40,620 nt of DNA from Muribaculaceae bacterium (GCA_029062005.1 JAIDQZ010000055.1:1-40620), one strand, 5' to 3'. Shown: positions 25,398 through 33,784, numbered from the stretch's first letter. Numbers and translations are program-made. Notes: generated by a model from the sequence alone, not told the origin.

Positions 25398-26189
25398 GTG
25401 ATCAAAGTAAAGGACATAGCAAAAGCCATTGAAGAGTTCGCTCCTCTCTGCCTGAAGGAAGACTGGGATAATCCCGGTCTGCAGGTGGGAAACCGAGATA
25501 TGGAGGTGACAGGTGTGCTTCTCTGTCTTGATGTGACGGAGGAGATAGTTGGCGAAGCGAGGAAGCGTGACTGCAATATGATAGTAAGCCACCATCCGCT
25601 GATCTTCGGCGGCCTGAAGCGCCTTACCGGCGCCACACCGACAGAACGGATAGTGGCGGACGCACTTCGCGATGAGATCGCGATATATTCAGCCCATACA
25701 AACCTTGACTCAACATTCGAGGGAGTGAGCTACGAGATGGCACATATGCTCGGGATGAAGGACTGCCGGCCCCTTGAGCCAAGCCGAAGAGGCGACGCCA
25801 CACAGGGACTGGGAATCATCGGCACGGTGGCTCCGACTCCGAAGCTGGAGTTTCTGAGGAAGGTGAAGGATACTTTCGAGGTGAAAGACCTGAGATATTC
25901 GGCACAGACTCCGGGAATCGTGGTGAGGAAGGTGGCTCTGTGCGGAGGCTCGGGTGGAAGCCTGATCAAGGACGCTCTGGCAACGGGGGCTGACGTGTAT
26001 ATCTGCGGAGACCTTAAATATCATGATTTCACGAGCTACGGCAGCGAGATACTACTTGCGGACATAGGGCATTTCGAAAGCGAGCTTTGCAGCCGGAAGA
26101 TACTTAGCCGTGCCATAAGGTCGGCGCATCCGGAGTGCGTCATATATTTTTCGGAATGCGAGAAAAGTCCAATCGGGATATTGGGGTGA
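25398..26189 (+). CDS. Nif3-like dinuclear metal centre protein
   Basis: 263 aa from GTG at 25398, chosen because MIKVKDIAKAIEEFAP aligns with the family start; the TTG eight codons upstream adds unrelated residues. NIF3/YbgI (DUF34) family. Metal-binding motifs SHHPLIFGG and AHTNLDS are present, as is the C-terminal DIGHFESE. The protein is expected to be a cytoplasmic hexameric ring with a two-metal site; its cellular reaction is not firmly established. At about 264 residues it is the short form without the internal PII-like insertion. It sits 121 bp before the zinc-ribbon gene, a pairing common in Bacteroidota, and probably shares its transcript. Confidence 0.93.
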   Translation: MIKVKDIAKAIEEFAPLCLKEDWDNPGLQVGNRDMEVTGVLLCLDVTEEIVGEARKRDCNMIVSHHPLIFGGLKRLTGATPTERIVADALRDEIAIYSAHTNLDSTFEGVSYEMAHMLGMKDCRPLEPSRRGDATQGLGIIGTVAPTPKLEFLRKVKDTFEVKDLRYSAQTPGIVVRKVALCGGSGGSLIKDALATGADVYICGDLKYHDFTSYGSEILLADIGHFESELCSRKILSRAIRSAHPECVIYFSECEKSPIGILG

Positions 26190-26220
26190 AGATATAATTT
26201 TGAATTTTTGACCGGGGACG

Positions 26221-26256
26221 GGAGGGGGCGGACGCACGAGCCGTGCGTCCCTACCG
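26221..26256. repeat. Solo hairpin arm between nif3 and the zinc-ribbon gene
   Basis: A GGGGGC flank, then GGACGCACG-AGC-CGTGCGTCC and CTACC. An isolated half of the dispersed element within a likely operon. Confidence 0.88.
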
Positions 26257-26310
26257 GCGGGTAAAAACCAATTGATAATATAATGAGTAAAACAATATCC
26301 AATTATAAAA

Positions 26311-27126
26311 ATGGCTACAGATAATAAGAAAAATGACAAAGAGCGTTCGGTGGAAGAACGCCTGACAGCGCTTTACCGTCTTCAGGCTTGCCTGTCGGAA
26401 GTGGACCGCATCAAGAACGTGCGCGGTGAACTGCCTCTTGAGGTGAAAGATCTTGAAGATGATATCATCCGTCTTCAGACCCGCATCCAGAACTATCAGG
26501 ATGAGATCAACCGTCAGCAGGAGCTTATCAATGTGAAGAAGGGGGATATCGAGACCCGCAAGGGAAAGATAGCCCGCTATGACGAGCAGATCAACAATGT
26601 GCGCAACAACCGCGAGTTCGCTTTCCTGGAGAAGGAGAAGGAGTTTGAAAATCTTGAGATAGAACTTGCAGAGAAGAATATCCGCGATGCCCAGCACAAG
26701 ATAAATGATAAGCAGGAGGAGATAGTGAAGACTCAGGAGGAGTTGACCGACCGCGAGCATAATCTTGAGGATAAGAAGAAGGAGCTGGAGGATATCATAT
26801 CCGAGACAAAACAGGAGGAGGAGAATCTTCTGATGCAGGCAAAGGAACTTGAGACGAAGATCGATGACTATACGCTCAACGCATTCAAGCGCATCCGCAA
26901 GAATGCCCGCAACGGATTGGGAATCGTGTGCGTGCAGAGAAATGCCTGCGGCGGCTGCTTCAACCGTATTCCGCCACAGCGCCAGCTTGAGATCAAGATG
27001 CATAAGAAGGTGATCGTGTGCGAGTATTGCGGACGAATATTGATAGACGGTGTGCTTGCCGGAGTGGAAGAGATCGTTGCCGATCAGCCGCAGACACGGC
27101 GCCGGACACGGCGGAGCAATTCATAA
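26311..27126 (+). CDS. C4-type zinc-ribbon, coiled-coil protein
   Basis: 271 aa. Residues about 15-190 form one long charged coiled coil (many E/K/Q heptads). The C-terminal ribbon has CGGCFNRIPPQ and VCEYCGRIL, giving two CxxC pairs for zinc. The family (zf-RING_7/CT398-like, formerly DUF164) is found beside nif3 across Bacteroidota. The molecular role is unproven, although nucleic-acid binding or association with Nif3 has been suggested. The C-terminal tail is Arg-rich (TRRRTRRSNS). The stop codon starts an ATTCATAATTCATAATTTAG repeat. No terminator is seen. Confidence 0.92.
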   Translation: MATDNKKNDKERSVEERLTALYRLQACLSEVDRIKNVRGELPLEVKDLEDDIIRLQTRIQNYQDEINRQQELINVKKGDIETRKGKIARYDEQINNVRNNREFAFLEKEKEFENLEIELAEKNIRDAQHKINDKQEEIVKTQEELTDREHNLEDKKKELEDIISETKQEEENLLMQAKELETKIDDYTLNAFKRIRKNARNGLGIVCVQRNACGGCFNRIPPQRQLEIKMHKKVIVCEYCGRILIDGVLAGVEEIVADQPQTRRRTRRSNS

Positions 27127-27609
27127 TTCATAATTTAGAATTTTGAATTTCGAATTTTGAATTGAGAACTTATCTTAATTTAGAATTTAGAATTTTGAAT
27201 TTTGAATTGATTTGGCTTGGGTGATGTCAATTTATCAATGATATTGTCACGGTAGGGACGCACGCGATAATTTAGAATTGAGAATTTTGAATTTTGAATT
27301 GATTTGGCTTGGGTGATGTCAATCATTGATATTGTCTAGGTAGGGACGCACGGCTCGTGCGTCCGCATCACGAAGCATGGAATTTGCCATGTATAATGAC
27401 AGTAACAAAAGCGGACGCACGAGCCGTGCGTCCCTACCATACGCGCAAATTTATCATTTCTCATTTATCATTGATCATTATATAAACGAGCCGTGCGTCC
27501 CTACCTTTCGATAATTGATCATTGATAATTAATCATTGATCATTATGTAAGCGGGCTGTGCGTCACTACCTGTATTCTTGATTCTTGTCGGAGCTGAATA
27601 TCGATTATC
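27127..27609. repeat. Repeat-filled gap before the DUF3316 gene
   Basis: GAATTNN heptamers (27127-27210), a truncated arm cut after GGGACGCACG (27251-27263), a second GAATT array, the complete element 27339-27438, a TCATTNA array, a half arm (about 27486-27506) and a decayed arm with three substitutions (GCGGGCTGTGCGTCACTACC, about 27551). GATTTGGCTTGGGTGATGTCAAT occurs twice (about 27210 and 27300). No promoter of the TTTG/TAnnTTTG type is convincing. No gene is seen. Confidence 0.85.
27339..27438. repeat. Complete 100-bp two-hairpin element (copy 8)
   Basis: Canonical arms. The spacer ATCACGAAGCATGGAATTTGCCATGTATAATGACAG is diverged but co-linear with the forward-orientation copies. ACGAAGCATGG...CCATGT creates an extra internal hairpin. 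Confidence 0.92.
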
Positions 27610-28371
27610 ATGAAGTATGCTTTTAAAGTCACTGCCGCTATAATCGGCATCATATCGTCTGTGATCCCTTCTTACGGTGAACAACGGCTGGAGTTTATGT
27701 GGGGACGGCAGACTACACGCTGCACTTATCTGTCGCCGCTTACGTATTCCGGTCCGGGTTACGGACTGGCTTATGAGTGGAGGCATGAGGCGTGGCGCGA
27801 GAAAACGGTGGGGATGCAGGCGCACGCGGATTTCGATTACGGCTACCTTCTGAGTCCGGCGAAAAACTCACGTATGTATGACTTACTGTTCGATCTGGAG
27901 TGGGGAGTGGAGAGGATATGGAAGACCTCTGCCGGATTGAATTTCTCTGCCGGCGGCGCTGCAGGAGTGGACGGCGGGGTGATATATCTGCCACGCAACG
28001 GGAATAATCCGGCACAAGGACTGATGTGGGCAGGCATTTCGTTGACAGCAAGGGCTGAGTATACGAAACTGAAGCTCTGCGGAAAACAGTTGTGCATCAG
28101 CGAGAGTGTGGAGATACCGACATTGGGTTGCTTCTTCTGTCCTGCTTACGGAGAGACCTATTACGAGATATATGTGGGGAATCATTCAGGACTGGCTCAT
28201 TTCGGATGGTGGGGTAACCGACCTCAGGTGAAGAGCCGTCTTCGGATAGACTGGCAGTTAGGGAAACGGGCTTTGACTCTGGGGGTGGATTACCGGTTTA
28301 AGGGACTTGAGTGCAATGATATAACTACACGGGTGGCACAGGTGTCGGGAGTTGTGGGGGTTCGATTCTGA
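27610..28371 (+). CDS. DUF3316-like outer-membrane or periplasmic protein
   Basis: 253 aa with a signal peptide (MKYAFKVTAAIIGIISSVIPSYG). The mature part alternates short amphipathic beta strands rich in aromatic residues (YGLAYEWRHEAW, MQAHADFDYGYLL, GVVGVRF at the C-terminus), as in small beta-barrel-like proteins. The pattern, including GPGYGLAYEWRHEAW and the terminal VSGVVGVRF, resembles the Bacteroidales DUF3316 family, whose function is unknown. Two cysteines (CGKQLC) and a CFFC motif are present. No close partner gene exists; repeats flank both ends and the stop codon is followed at once by ACTATTGATAATTGAGAATT. Confidence 0.75.
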   Translation: MKYAFKVTAAIIGIISSVIPSYGEQRLEFMWGRQTTRCTYLSPLTYSGPGYGLAYEWRHEAWREKTVGMQAHADFDYGYLLSPAKNSRMYDLLFDLEWGVERIWKTSAGLNFSAGGAAGVDGGVIYLPRNGNNPAQGLMWAGISLTARAEYTKLKLCGKQLCISESVEIPTLGCFFCPAYGETYYEIYVGNHSGLAHFGWWGNRPQVKSRLRIDWQLGKRALTLGVDYRFKGLECNDITTRVAQVSGVVGVRF

Positions 28372-29150
28372 ACTATTGATAATTGAGAATTTGGAATTTT
28401 GAATTTAGAATTTTGAATTGATTTGGCTTGGGTGATGTCAGTTTTATCATTGCATTGATATTGTCTCGGTAGGGACGCACGGTCCGTGCGTCCGCCTTGC
28501 AATCGGCAATATACATGGTTTTGTCATCGGCAATATACACGTCATATGCTCGCGCTTCGGAGGGCGGACGCACGAGCCGTGCGTCCCTACCTTACGCTGT
28601 AATTGAGAATTTTGAATTTTGAATTTAGAATTATCCTGACTCTTGGTTCTTGACTCTTGGTTCTTCACTCTTTGCGGCGAAGCCGCATCTGATCTTGGCG
28701 GACTTGCATGAACCGAGTCGCGAAGCCAATTGATAATTTCACTGGAAAATGCTTTGCGGCTTTGCGTGAGTAATCGGAAGCGAAGAATCAGGATCAGTGG
28801 TATTGTAATCCGGTGCGATTGCACGGACTACAGTATAATTATCGCACGCAAAGGCGCAAAGATTATTAATCAATGATAAATGATAAATTACTGCAATATA
28901 CATGACAATTTCGTGCTTCGGACGGCGGACGCACGAGCCGTGCGTCCCTACCAAGCTATTGAAATAATTGATCATTGATCATTCATCATTGATCATTATA
29001 TAAACGAGCCGTGCGTCCCTACCTTTCGCGGTAATTGAGAATTTGGAATTTATCATTGATCATTGATAATTTATCATTGAAATCAAATTTATCATTGAAA
29101 TCAAATTTTTCATTGAAATTATCATTTATCATTGGTAAAAGAGGTTGCAT
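28372..29150. repeat. Repeat-filled gap between DUF3316 gene and tRNA-Leu
   Basis: GAATTNN array; element 28468-28591; GAATTTT and GACTCTT/GGTTCTT heptamers; GCGGCGAAGCCGC hairpin (about 28672); partial BIME-like unit (about 28690-28862) matching the pair at 16.4-17.0 kb; solo arm (about 28926-28953); TGATCAT array; half arm (about 29005-29025); and ATTGAAATCAAATTT triplicates (about 29076-29125). No gene is seen. Confidence 0.87.
28468..28591. repeat. Complete 124-bp two-hairpin element (copy 9, long form)
   Basis: The spacer holds two copies of ATCGGCAATATACA about 25 bp apart. The left loop is GTC and the right loop AGC. The orientation is opposite to the other 124-bp copy at 3508. Confidence 0.92.
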
Positions 29151-29180
29151 AAAAAAAGGCGAATCCGGTCGGGATTCGTC
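29151..29180 (-). terminator. Intrinsic terminator of tRNA-Leu
   Basis: On the minus strand, a 9-bp stem (29158-29166 with 29172-29180, one G-U pair) with a 5-nt loop, followed by seven U (29151-29157). It begins 3 nt after the tRNA CCA end. Confidence 0.92.
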
Positions 29181-29183
29181 TTT

Positions 29184-29268
29184 TGGTGCGCCCGGGGGGA
29201 CTCGAACCCCCACGTCGTTAGACACTAGATCCTAAGTCTAGCGCGGCTACCAATTACGCCACAAGCGC
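29184..29268 (-). tRNA. tRNA-Leu (anticodon TAG)
   Basis: 85 nt with encoded CCA. The acceptor stem GCGCTTG pairs with CGGGCGC (two G-U pairs). The anticodon stem CTAGA/TCTAG encloses the loop CTTAGGA with anticodon TAG (29232-29234), which reads CUA/CUN leucine codons. The long variable arm (TGTCTAACGACG) is typical of a class II tRNA, and the T arm is GGGGGTTCGAGTCCCCC. It has its own promoter and terminator. Confidence 0.97.
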
Positions 29269-29279
29269 TATTTCGAGTG

Positions 29280-29310
29280 CAAAATTAATTATTATTTTTT
29301 AATTGGCAAA
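29280..29310 (-). promoter_or_regulatory. Promoter of tRNA-Leu
   Basis: Minus strand TTTG (29307-29310), a 19-bp spacer and TAATTTTG (29280-29287). An exact consensus match placed 11 bp before the tRNA 5' end. Confidence 0.88.
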
Positions 29311-29714
29311 GTATTTTCTGCTTTTTTTATTTTTAATTGCAAGATAATTTTGAATCTTTTATAATTAAGAATTGAGAATTTGGAATTTAGAATTTTGAAT
29401 TGCTTGACTCTTGGTTCCTGACTCTTTATTCTTGACTCTTGACTCTTTGCGGCGAACCCGCACTGATGCTTCGGAGGGCGGACGCACGGACCGTGCGTCC
29501 CTACCTTACGCGGTAATTGAGAATTTTGAATTTTGAATTTAGAATTATCCTGACTCTTGACTCTTGGTTCTTGACTCTTGACTCTTGGTTCTTGACTCTT
29601 GACTCTTTGCAGCTCTGCTGCATCTGGTTCCTGACTCTTACAATCTCCTTGCTTCTCACCCTCTCCTTAGAGCCGGGGCTACTCAATTTTTTCTTGATAG
29701 GACGAAAAAAAATT
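29311..29714. repeat. Repeats between tRNA-Leu and the Rpn gene
   Basis: GAATTNN heptamers (about 29365-29400); GACTCTT-type heptamers, GCGGCG and a solo arm (about 29478-29505) followed by CTTACGCGGTAATT; a second GAATTTT array; an exact array of eight 7-bp units (29552-29607: GACTCTT twice then GGTTCTT, repeated); then CTGACTCTTAC and non-repeat sequence to the promoter. Short ORFs here are repeat artefacts. Confidence 0.87.
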
Positions 29715-29744
29715 ATTGTGTCTCAATATTTTTTTGTATCTTTG
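29715..29744 (+). promoter_or_regulatory. Promoter of the Rpn-family gene
   Basis: ATTG (29715-29718), an 18-bp spacer and TATCTTTG (29737-29744). Good -7, weaker -33. The leader is about 90 nt. Confidence 0.68.
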
Positions 29745-29839
29745 CATAATTAACAATCATACAATTCAATCCAACATCTCATCATCAACAAATGATTCAA
29801 ACTGCTTCATGATATTCAGCAGCTTAAAACGCAATTGCC

Positions 29840-30742
29840 ATGGACAAAGAGAACAAAAGCAATAGGAGTCAAGACAGGGAAACGTTTATGAATCTCATGA
29901 CTGACTTTGCGTTCAAACGCATCTTTGGGTCTGTCTGCCGGAAACATTTACTGATACAGTTTCTCAATATTCTCTTCGAGAAAGAGGGGCTCCATGTGTA
30001 TGATGTCACGTACCATGACAAAGAAGTGCTACCTGAAAATGAGAAAGGGAAAGTGATAAAGTATGACGTATACTGCACGAGTCCGGAAGACAAGGAGCAT
30101 TTCATAGTAGAGATGCAACGTGTCTACCACCCCGGTTTTGAAGACAGGGCGGTGCTATATGCAATAAGGGCAGCCTCAGGGCAGCTCAGGAAAGGGCAGA
30201 AATATGAGTTAAACCCCGTATATTCAATCTTTCTGGTCAATTTCCATATGCCGGAGCTTAGCCGCAAGGACTTTCATGATGTCAGGCTTATGGATATAGA
30301 TACTCTCGAGATTTTCTCAAATGCCCTCAGGCTTATATTCGTGACTCTTGCCGAGGCAAAGGATACCTGGGAAGATTGCAGGACCAAATATGAAAAAATT
30401 ATATTCTTGATAAAGAACATGCATCTTATGGACAAGGAATCAAATGCATATAAGAGTAAGGAATTCAGCGACCTCTTCGACGAAGCGGCTCTTGACAACA
30501 TGGCTGCGGAAGAAATGGTGGCTTATAGTGAGTCGAAGCTGAAATATGAGGATGACCTTGCAGCCCTTGATTACAATTTTAAGAAAGGCATGATGCAGGG
30601 ACGAGAAGAAGGACGTGAAGAAGGACGTATGGAAGGAGTTCGAGAATCGGCATCGAGAATGCTAAAATCAGGTCTTGATCCTGAATTTGTACAAAGGATT
30701 TCAGGGCTTCCTCTTGAGGAAATACTGCGTCTGAAAGAATAA
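29840..30742 (+). CDS. Rpn-family PD-(D/E)XK nuclease
   Basis: 300 aa. The N-terminus LMTDFAFKRIFGS is the signature of the Rpn/PDDEXK_2 family (recombination-promoting nuclease, often annotated as putative transposase). The nuclease core shows KYDVYC followed by HFIVEMQR, the D...ExQ variant of the active site. The C-terminal tail contains tandem GREEGREEGRMEG units encoded by a near-perfect 12-bp repeat, also typical of this family, where tail length varies. Known Rpn proteins cleave DNA and stimulate RecA-independent recombination in E. coli; recent work links some to phage defence. It is preceded by its own promoter, with no terminal inverted repeats or target duplications to suggest an insertion sequence. 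Confidence 0.92.
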   Translation: MDKENKSNRSQDRETFMNLMTDFAFKRIFGSVCRKHLLIQFLNILFEKEGLHVYDVTYHDKEVLPENEKGKVIKYDVYCTSPEDKEHFIVEMQRVYHPGFEDRAVLYAIRAASGQLRKGQKYELNPVYSIFLVNFHMPELSRKDFHDVRLMDIDTLEIFSNALRLIFVTLAEAKDTWEDCRTKYEKIIFLIKNMHLMDKESNAYKSKEFSDLFDEAALDNMAAEEMVAYSESKLKYEDDLAALDYNFKKGMMQGREEGREEGRMEGVRESASRMLKSGLDPEFVQRISGLPLEEILRLKE

Positions 30743-30841
30743 GAAGCCCCCCGATCCCTGAAGTGAAGGCTTAATTAAGAATTGAGAATTGAGAATTGAG
30801 AATTTTTAATTGAGACTTTAGAATTGAGAATTCTCAATTAA
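30743..30841. repeat. AATTGAG heptamer array ending in the GT2 stop codon
   Basis: AATTAAG, AATTGAG, AATTGAG and related 7-bp units from about 30772. The array closes with the 18-bp palindrome AATTGAGAATTCTCAATT, whose right end supplies the last Asn codon and TGA stop of the minus-strand glycosyltransferase. Nothing else is seen. Confidence 0.85.
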
Positions 30842-31814
30842 AAAAACGGGACTTTAATTTCAGGAGGAGGAGGTTCAGGCGTGCTTTCAGGGGAAGGGGG
30901 AGGCGCCAGAGCGGGAGGCGACGCTTGAGGTCGGCGGCAAGAGCAGGATCGTTAGCGCGACGGGCAAGTCCCGCCATGTAGGAGAATTTTGCGTTGAAGA
31001 AGGTTATCTGATCCTTTGGCTCCATGCCGTAGAAGTCTCCCAATCTCCTTACCATGTCGGAGACACGGGCTGTGAAACGATACTGTCTCTCGTCAGAGCG
31101 ACTGTTGGAGAGGGATTCACCGTCAATGTAATAGCGGTAGCCGACAAAGGGAAGACGGAGTACTCCGCCAGAGGCACCAAGAGCGCTTATGACAGGAATG
31201 TCTTCCACTCCCCCGTCATGACAACGCACTACTTCAGGATGAGTGCGCAGAAGAGCCATCAGAGGCTCTCTGCGAAACAATGCGGAGGAGAGGATGAACG
31301 GAAGTCCGCTTTCGCTGTCAAGAGCCCCTTTAAGCACAGTGGCACCATCGGCAAATTCCGGAGTGCCTGAACCTTCATACACTTTTCCTGCGGTGACCTC
31401 TGAGCTGCCGTCGGCCGTATTCAGGACCTCCACGTCGCAACAGACTGCGGAGAGGGATGCATCGGCTTCCAAAGCATCGATCTGGCGTTGCAGACGCATG
31501 GGATCAAGCCATTCGTCGTCGCCGGCACAGTCCGCGACGTATCTGCCTTCTGCCGCCTCAACAGCATCGAAATAATTGTCGACAAGACCTTTGTTGGGGG
31601 ACTCAGGCATCATCCTGATAATGTCCGGATAGATTGCGGCATATTGCGCGCATATCTCGCGGGTAGCGTCGGGGGAGCCGTCGTCTGCCACAAGGATCTC
31701 ATATCTGTAGGGGCATTCCTGACGCAACAGGCTTTCCATAGCGCGGGCTACGGTGTCTTTCTGCCGGTAAGTAAGAAGAATGACAGTGGCGGTAACGGGC
31801 GAAGAGGAATCCAT
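30834..31814 (-). CDS. Family 2 glycosyltransferase
   Basis: 326 aa from the ATG at 31814. This start is chosen because it opens the GT-A fold (TATVILLTYRQKDTVARAM) and lies one base after the stop of the upstream permease; the longer frame to 31946 would overlap that gene by 130 bp. GT2 features: LVADDGSPDAT nucleotide-sugar motif and the DxD-like DCAGDDEW (about residue 100). No membrane segments. The tight coupling to lptF/G suggests it decorates lipopolysaccharide or another envelope glycan, but the sugar and acceptor are unknown. The final codon and stop fall within an AATTGAG repeat. Confidence 0.9.
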   Translation of the reverse strand: MDSSSPVTATVILLTYRQKDTVARAMESLLRQECPYRYEILVADDGSPDATREICAQYAAIYPDIIRMMPESPNKGLVDNYFDAVEAAEGRYVADCAGDDEWLDPMRLQRQIDALEADASLSAVCCDVEVLNTADGSSEVTAGKVYEGSGTPEFADGATVLKGALDSESGLPFILSSALFRREPLMALLRTHPEVVRCHDGGVEDIPVISALGASGGVLRLPFVGYRYYIDGESLSNSRSDERQYRFTARVSDMVRRLGDFYGMEPKDQITFFNAKFSYMAGLARRANDPALAADLKRRLPLWRLPLPLKARLNLLLLKLKSRFFN

Positions 31815-31815
31815 A

Positions 31816-33768
31816 CTATTTAAGAATTTCCATAAGCTCCCCGCATACAGTGCGGGTCTTCTGCAGGTCGCGGCGAAGATTGCGCAGACAGCGCTGCCCA
31901 TAGAGCCAGAGAGGAACGGAAAGGGGCACAAGCGGAAGCATGGCATATCCCATCCAGCGGCGTGGCGCCGGAGAATAGACCCAGAGCACCCTGATCACCG
32001 GGATTTCGGATAGCTTGAGCACTACATGGGGGTCGCGGCTGTCAGAAAGATATCCGACAGTCCTGTTGATCTCATCAGCCACCCTATGAATGACGCGGGT
32101 GTCGACCCCATCCACAAAATAGCGGAAGTATGACTTCAGGGGATTACGGGGTGCGGAAAGATGCCGCCACACCTCCTCGCAACGGGCAGACACGACCGAA
32201 AGCATCTTCTCAGCCCGCACACCGTCGATATCGCGGATTATAACCTCTTTCAGCGGCACATGCCGCGCCGAGCGCAGACCGAGGACAGTACGGAAGAAAT
32301 TCCGATACCTGTCGCTGTCAAAGACAGACGAGTCGTTCATCGCCTTCCACGTGACATATGCGCCCAACGGAGCAAGCACCATAGTGGAGAGCCATATGCC
32401 CGCCCAGACGGGCCATCTGCCATCGCGCGCCAGCTTATACCCGGTATTGTCGAAAACATAATAAATGAGGAAGAGGAAGATAGAGACCACAAGCGGGGTG
32501 CCGAGCCCACCTTTACGGATGATCGCTCCCAGAGGGGCACCGATAAAGAAGAATATTATACATGCCACTGAAAGCGTGTATTTCTTGATCAGCTCTATCT
32601 CATGACGGCGAATGCTCTTCTTCTCGTCTTCCACGGTAAGGCTCCTGAACTCATTCATGTTCTGATGATCTCTCGACATGCCCAATGCCCTGGACACAAG
32701 CAGTGCGGCATCGGCGGGAGCCATGGCGTCGAGAAGGGAATCAACCGAGAAATCCCTCGTGGCTTCAGCCATCTCCACATTCCTTGCCTGTTCCTGCTCA
32801 ATGCGCCTGCGGGTGTATTCATTGTCTGCTTCCGACGCCCCTTCATCGATCGGGAACACCGGCTTAGGAAGCACCGACGATGCATCACGAAGGAGATCGC
32901 GCGAAAATATCAGCCCTATTGAATCGACACGCCTCCCTATTGAATCTATGCTGTGGTTAAGCTGAACGATATTCTTGCCTACATACTGATCGCGCATCCC
33001 CTGCTCGTCGAGACGGTTGAAATTAGCATCGAAAGGAATAAGGATCTGCTTGTCGAAGAAATTCTCCCTGCGGAAGGGGACATTACGGTCGTTGGTGCGC
33101 TGCTCGCGGAGATTCTCGAACTGCTCGCCTTCATAAAGATGCAGATAGAGATGACTCATATCGGAAGTCATGGCAAGCCTTGCCGAGTCAGACACGAGGA
33201 TAGTGACATTGTCGCCATGATTCACATCGTAGATCATCACGTCGTAGAGCATACCGGTCTCCTTATTCTTCTCTTTCACGAGAAGGTTGTAGCCGGGAAT
33301 CTGGTCATAGAAAACATTTTCGGGGATCTCCACCTCAGGCGACTTCTGCCTTACGGAAAACATAAGAGTCCACATCTTGACCTGAGCCGTAGGCAGCACA
33401 TTGTTCTGGAAGAAGAAAGCCGCCACAGCCAGGATTCCCACAACCACCATAAGGGGAGCCATGACCCTGAGCAGAGATATGCCTGACGCCTTCATGGCGG
33501 TAAGCTCGAACTTTTCCCCGAGATTGCCGAATGTCATGAGCGAGGCGAGCAGAATGGCGAGAGGAAGAGCCATAGGCACCATCGAGAGGGCGGCATAGAA
33601 GAACAGCTCGCCGATGACGTTGAATCCGAGCCCTTTGCCCACGAGCTGGTCGATGTACTTCCAAAGAAACTGCATGAGCACAATAAAGAGCACGATGAGG
33701 AACGTCATCGCGAAAAGGGGCAGAAATGTCTGCAACATAAAGAGATGTAGACGCTTTACTATTCTCAT
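31816..33768 (-). CDS. LptF/LptG-family lipopolysaccharide export permease
   Basis: 650 aa, the long form usual in Bacteroidota (proteobacterial LptF/G are about 360). Membrane subunit of the LPS ABC transporter that extracts lipopolysaccharide from the inner membrane and passes it to the LptC/A bridge. Three N-terminal membrane helices (about 14-34, 48-80, 100-125), a long periplasmic beta-jellyroll-type region, and three further helices (about 395-477, including FFFIGAPLGAIIRKGG, the family signature). A C-terminal extension of about 170 residues has one more hydrophobic segment (about 605-625). Its stop is one base from the GT2 start. A TAACTTTG element (33785-33792) lies directly upstream. 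Which of F or G it represents cannot be decided. Confidence 0.92.
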   Translation of the reverse strand: MRIVKRLHLFMLQTFLPLFAMTFLIVLFIVLMQFLWKYIDQLVGKGLGFNVIGELFFYAALSMVPMALPLAILLASLMTFGNLGEKFELTAMKASGISLLRVMAPLMVVVGILAVAAFFFQNNVLPTAQVKMWTLMFSVRQKSPEVEIPENVFYDQIPGYNLLVKEKNKETGMLYDVMIYDVNHGDNVTILVSDSARLAMTSDMSHLYLHLYEGEQFENLREQRTNDRNVPFRRENFFDKQILIPFDANFNRLDEQGMRDQYVGKNIVQLNHSIDSIGRRVDSIGLIFSRDLLRDASSVLPKPVFPIDEGASEADNEYTRRRIEQEQARNVEMAEATRDFSVDSLLDAMAPADAALLVSRALGMSRDHQNMNEFRSLTVEDEKKSIRRHEIELIKKYTLSVACIIFFFIGAPLGAIIRKGGLGTPLVVSIFLFLIYYVFDNTGYKLARDGRWPVWAGIWLSTMVLAPLGAYVTWKAMNDSSVFDSDRYRNFFRTVLGLRSARHVPLKEVIIRDIDGVRAEKMLSVVSARCEEVWRHLSAPRNPLKSYFRYFVDGVDTRVIHRVADEINRTVGYLSDSRDPHVVLKLSEIPVIRVLWVYSPAPRRWMGYAMLPLVPLSVPLWLYGQRCLRNLRRDLQKTRTVCGELMEILK

Positions 33769-33784
33769 GACAGAATTCTAAATG

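Noticed and set aside
29840..30742. Insertion sequence carrying the 'putative transposase' gene
   Set aside because: The protein is Rpn-type nuclease; no terminal inverted repeats or target-site duplications are seen at its borders.
31815..31946. Longer start for the GT2 gene
   Set aside because: It would overlap lptF/G by 130 bp; the ATG at 31814 sits one base after the permease stop and begins the conserved fold.
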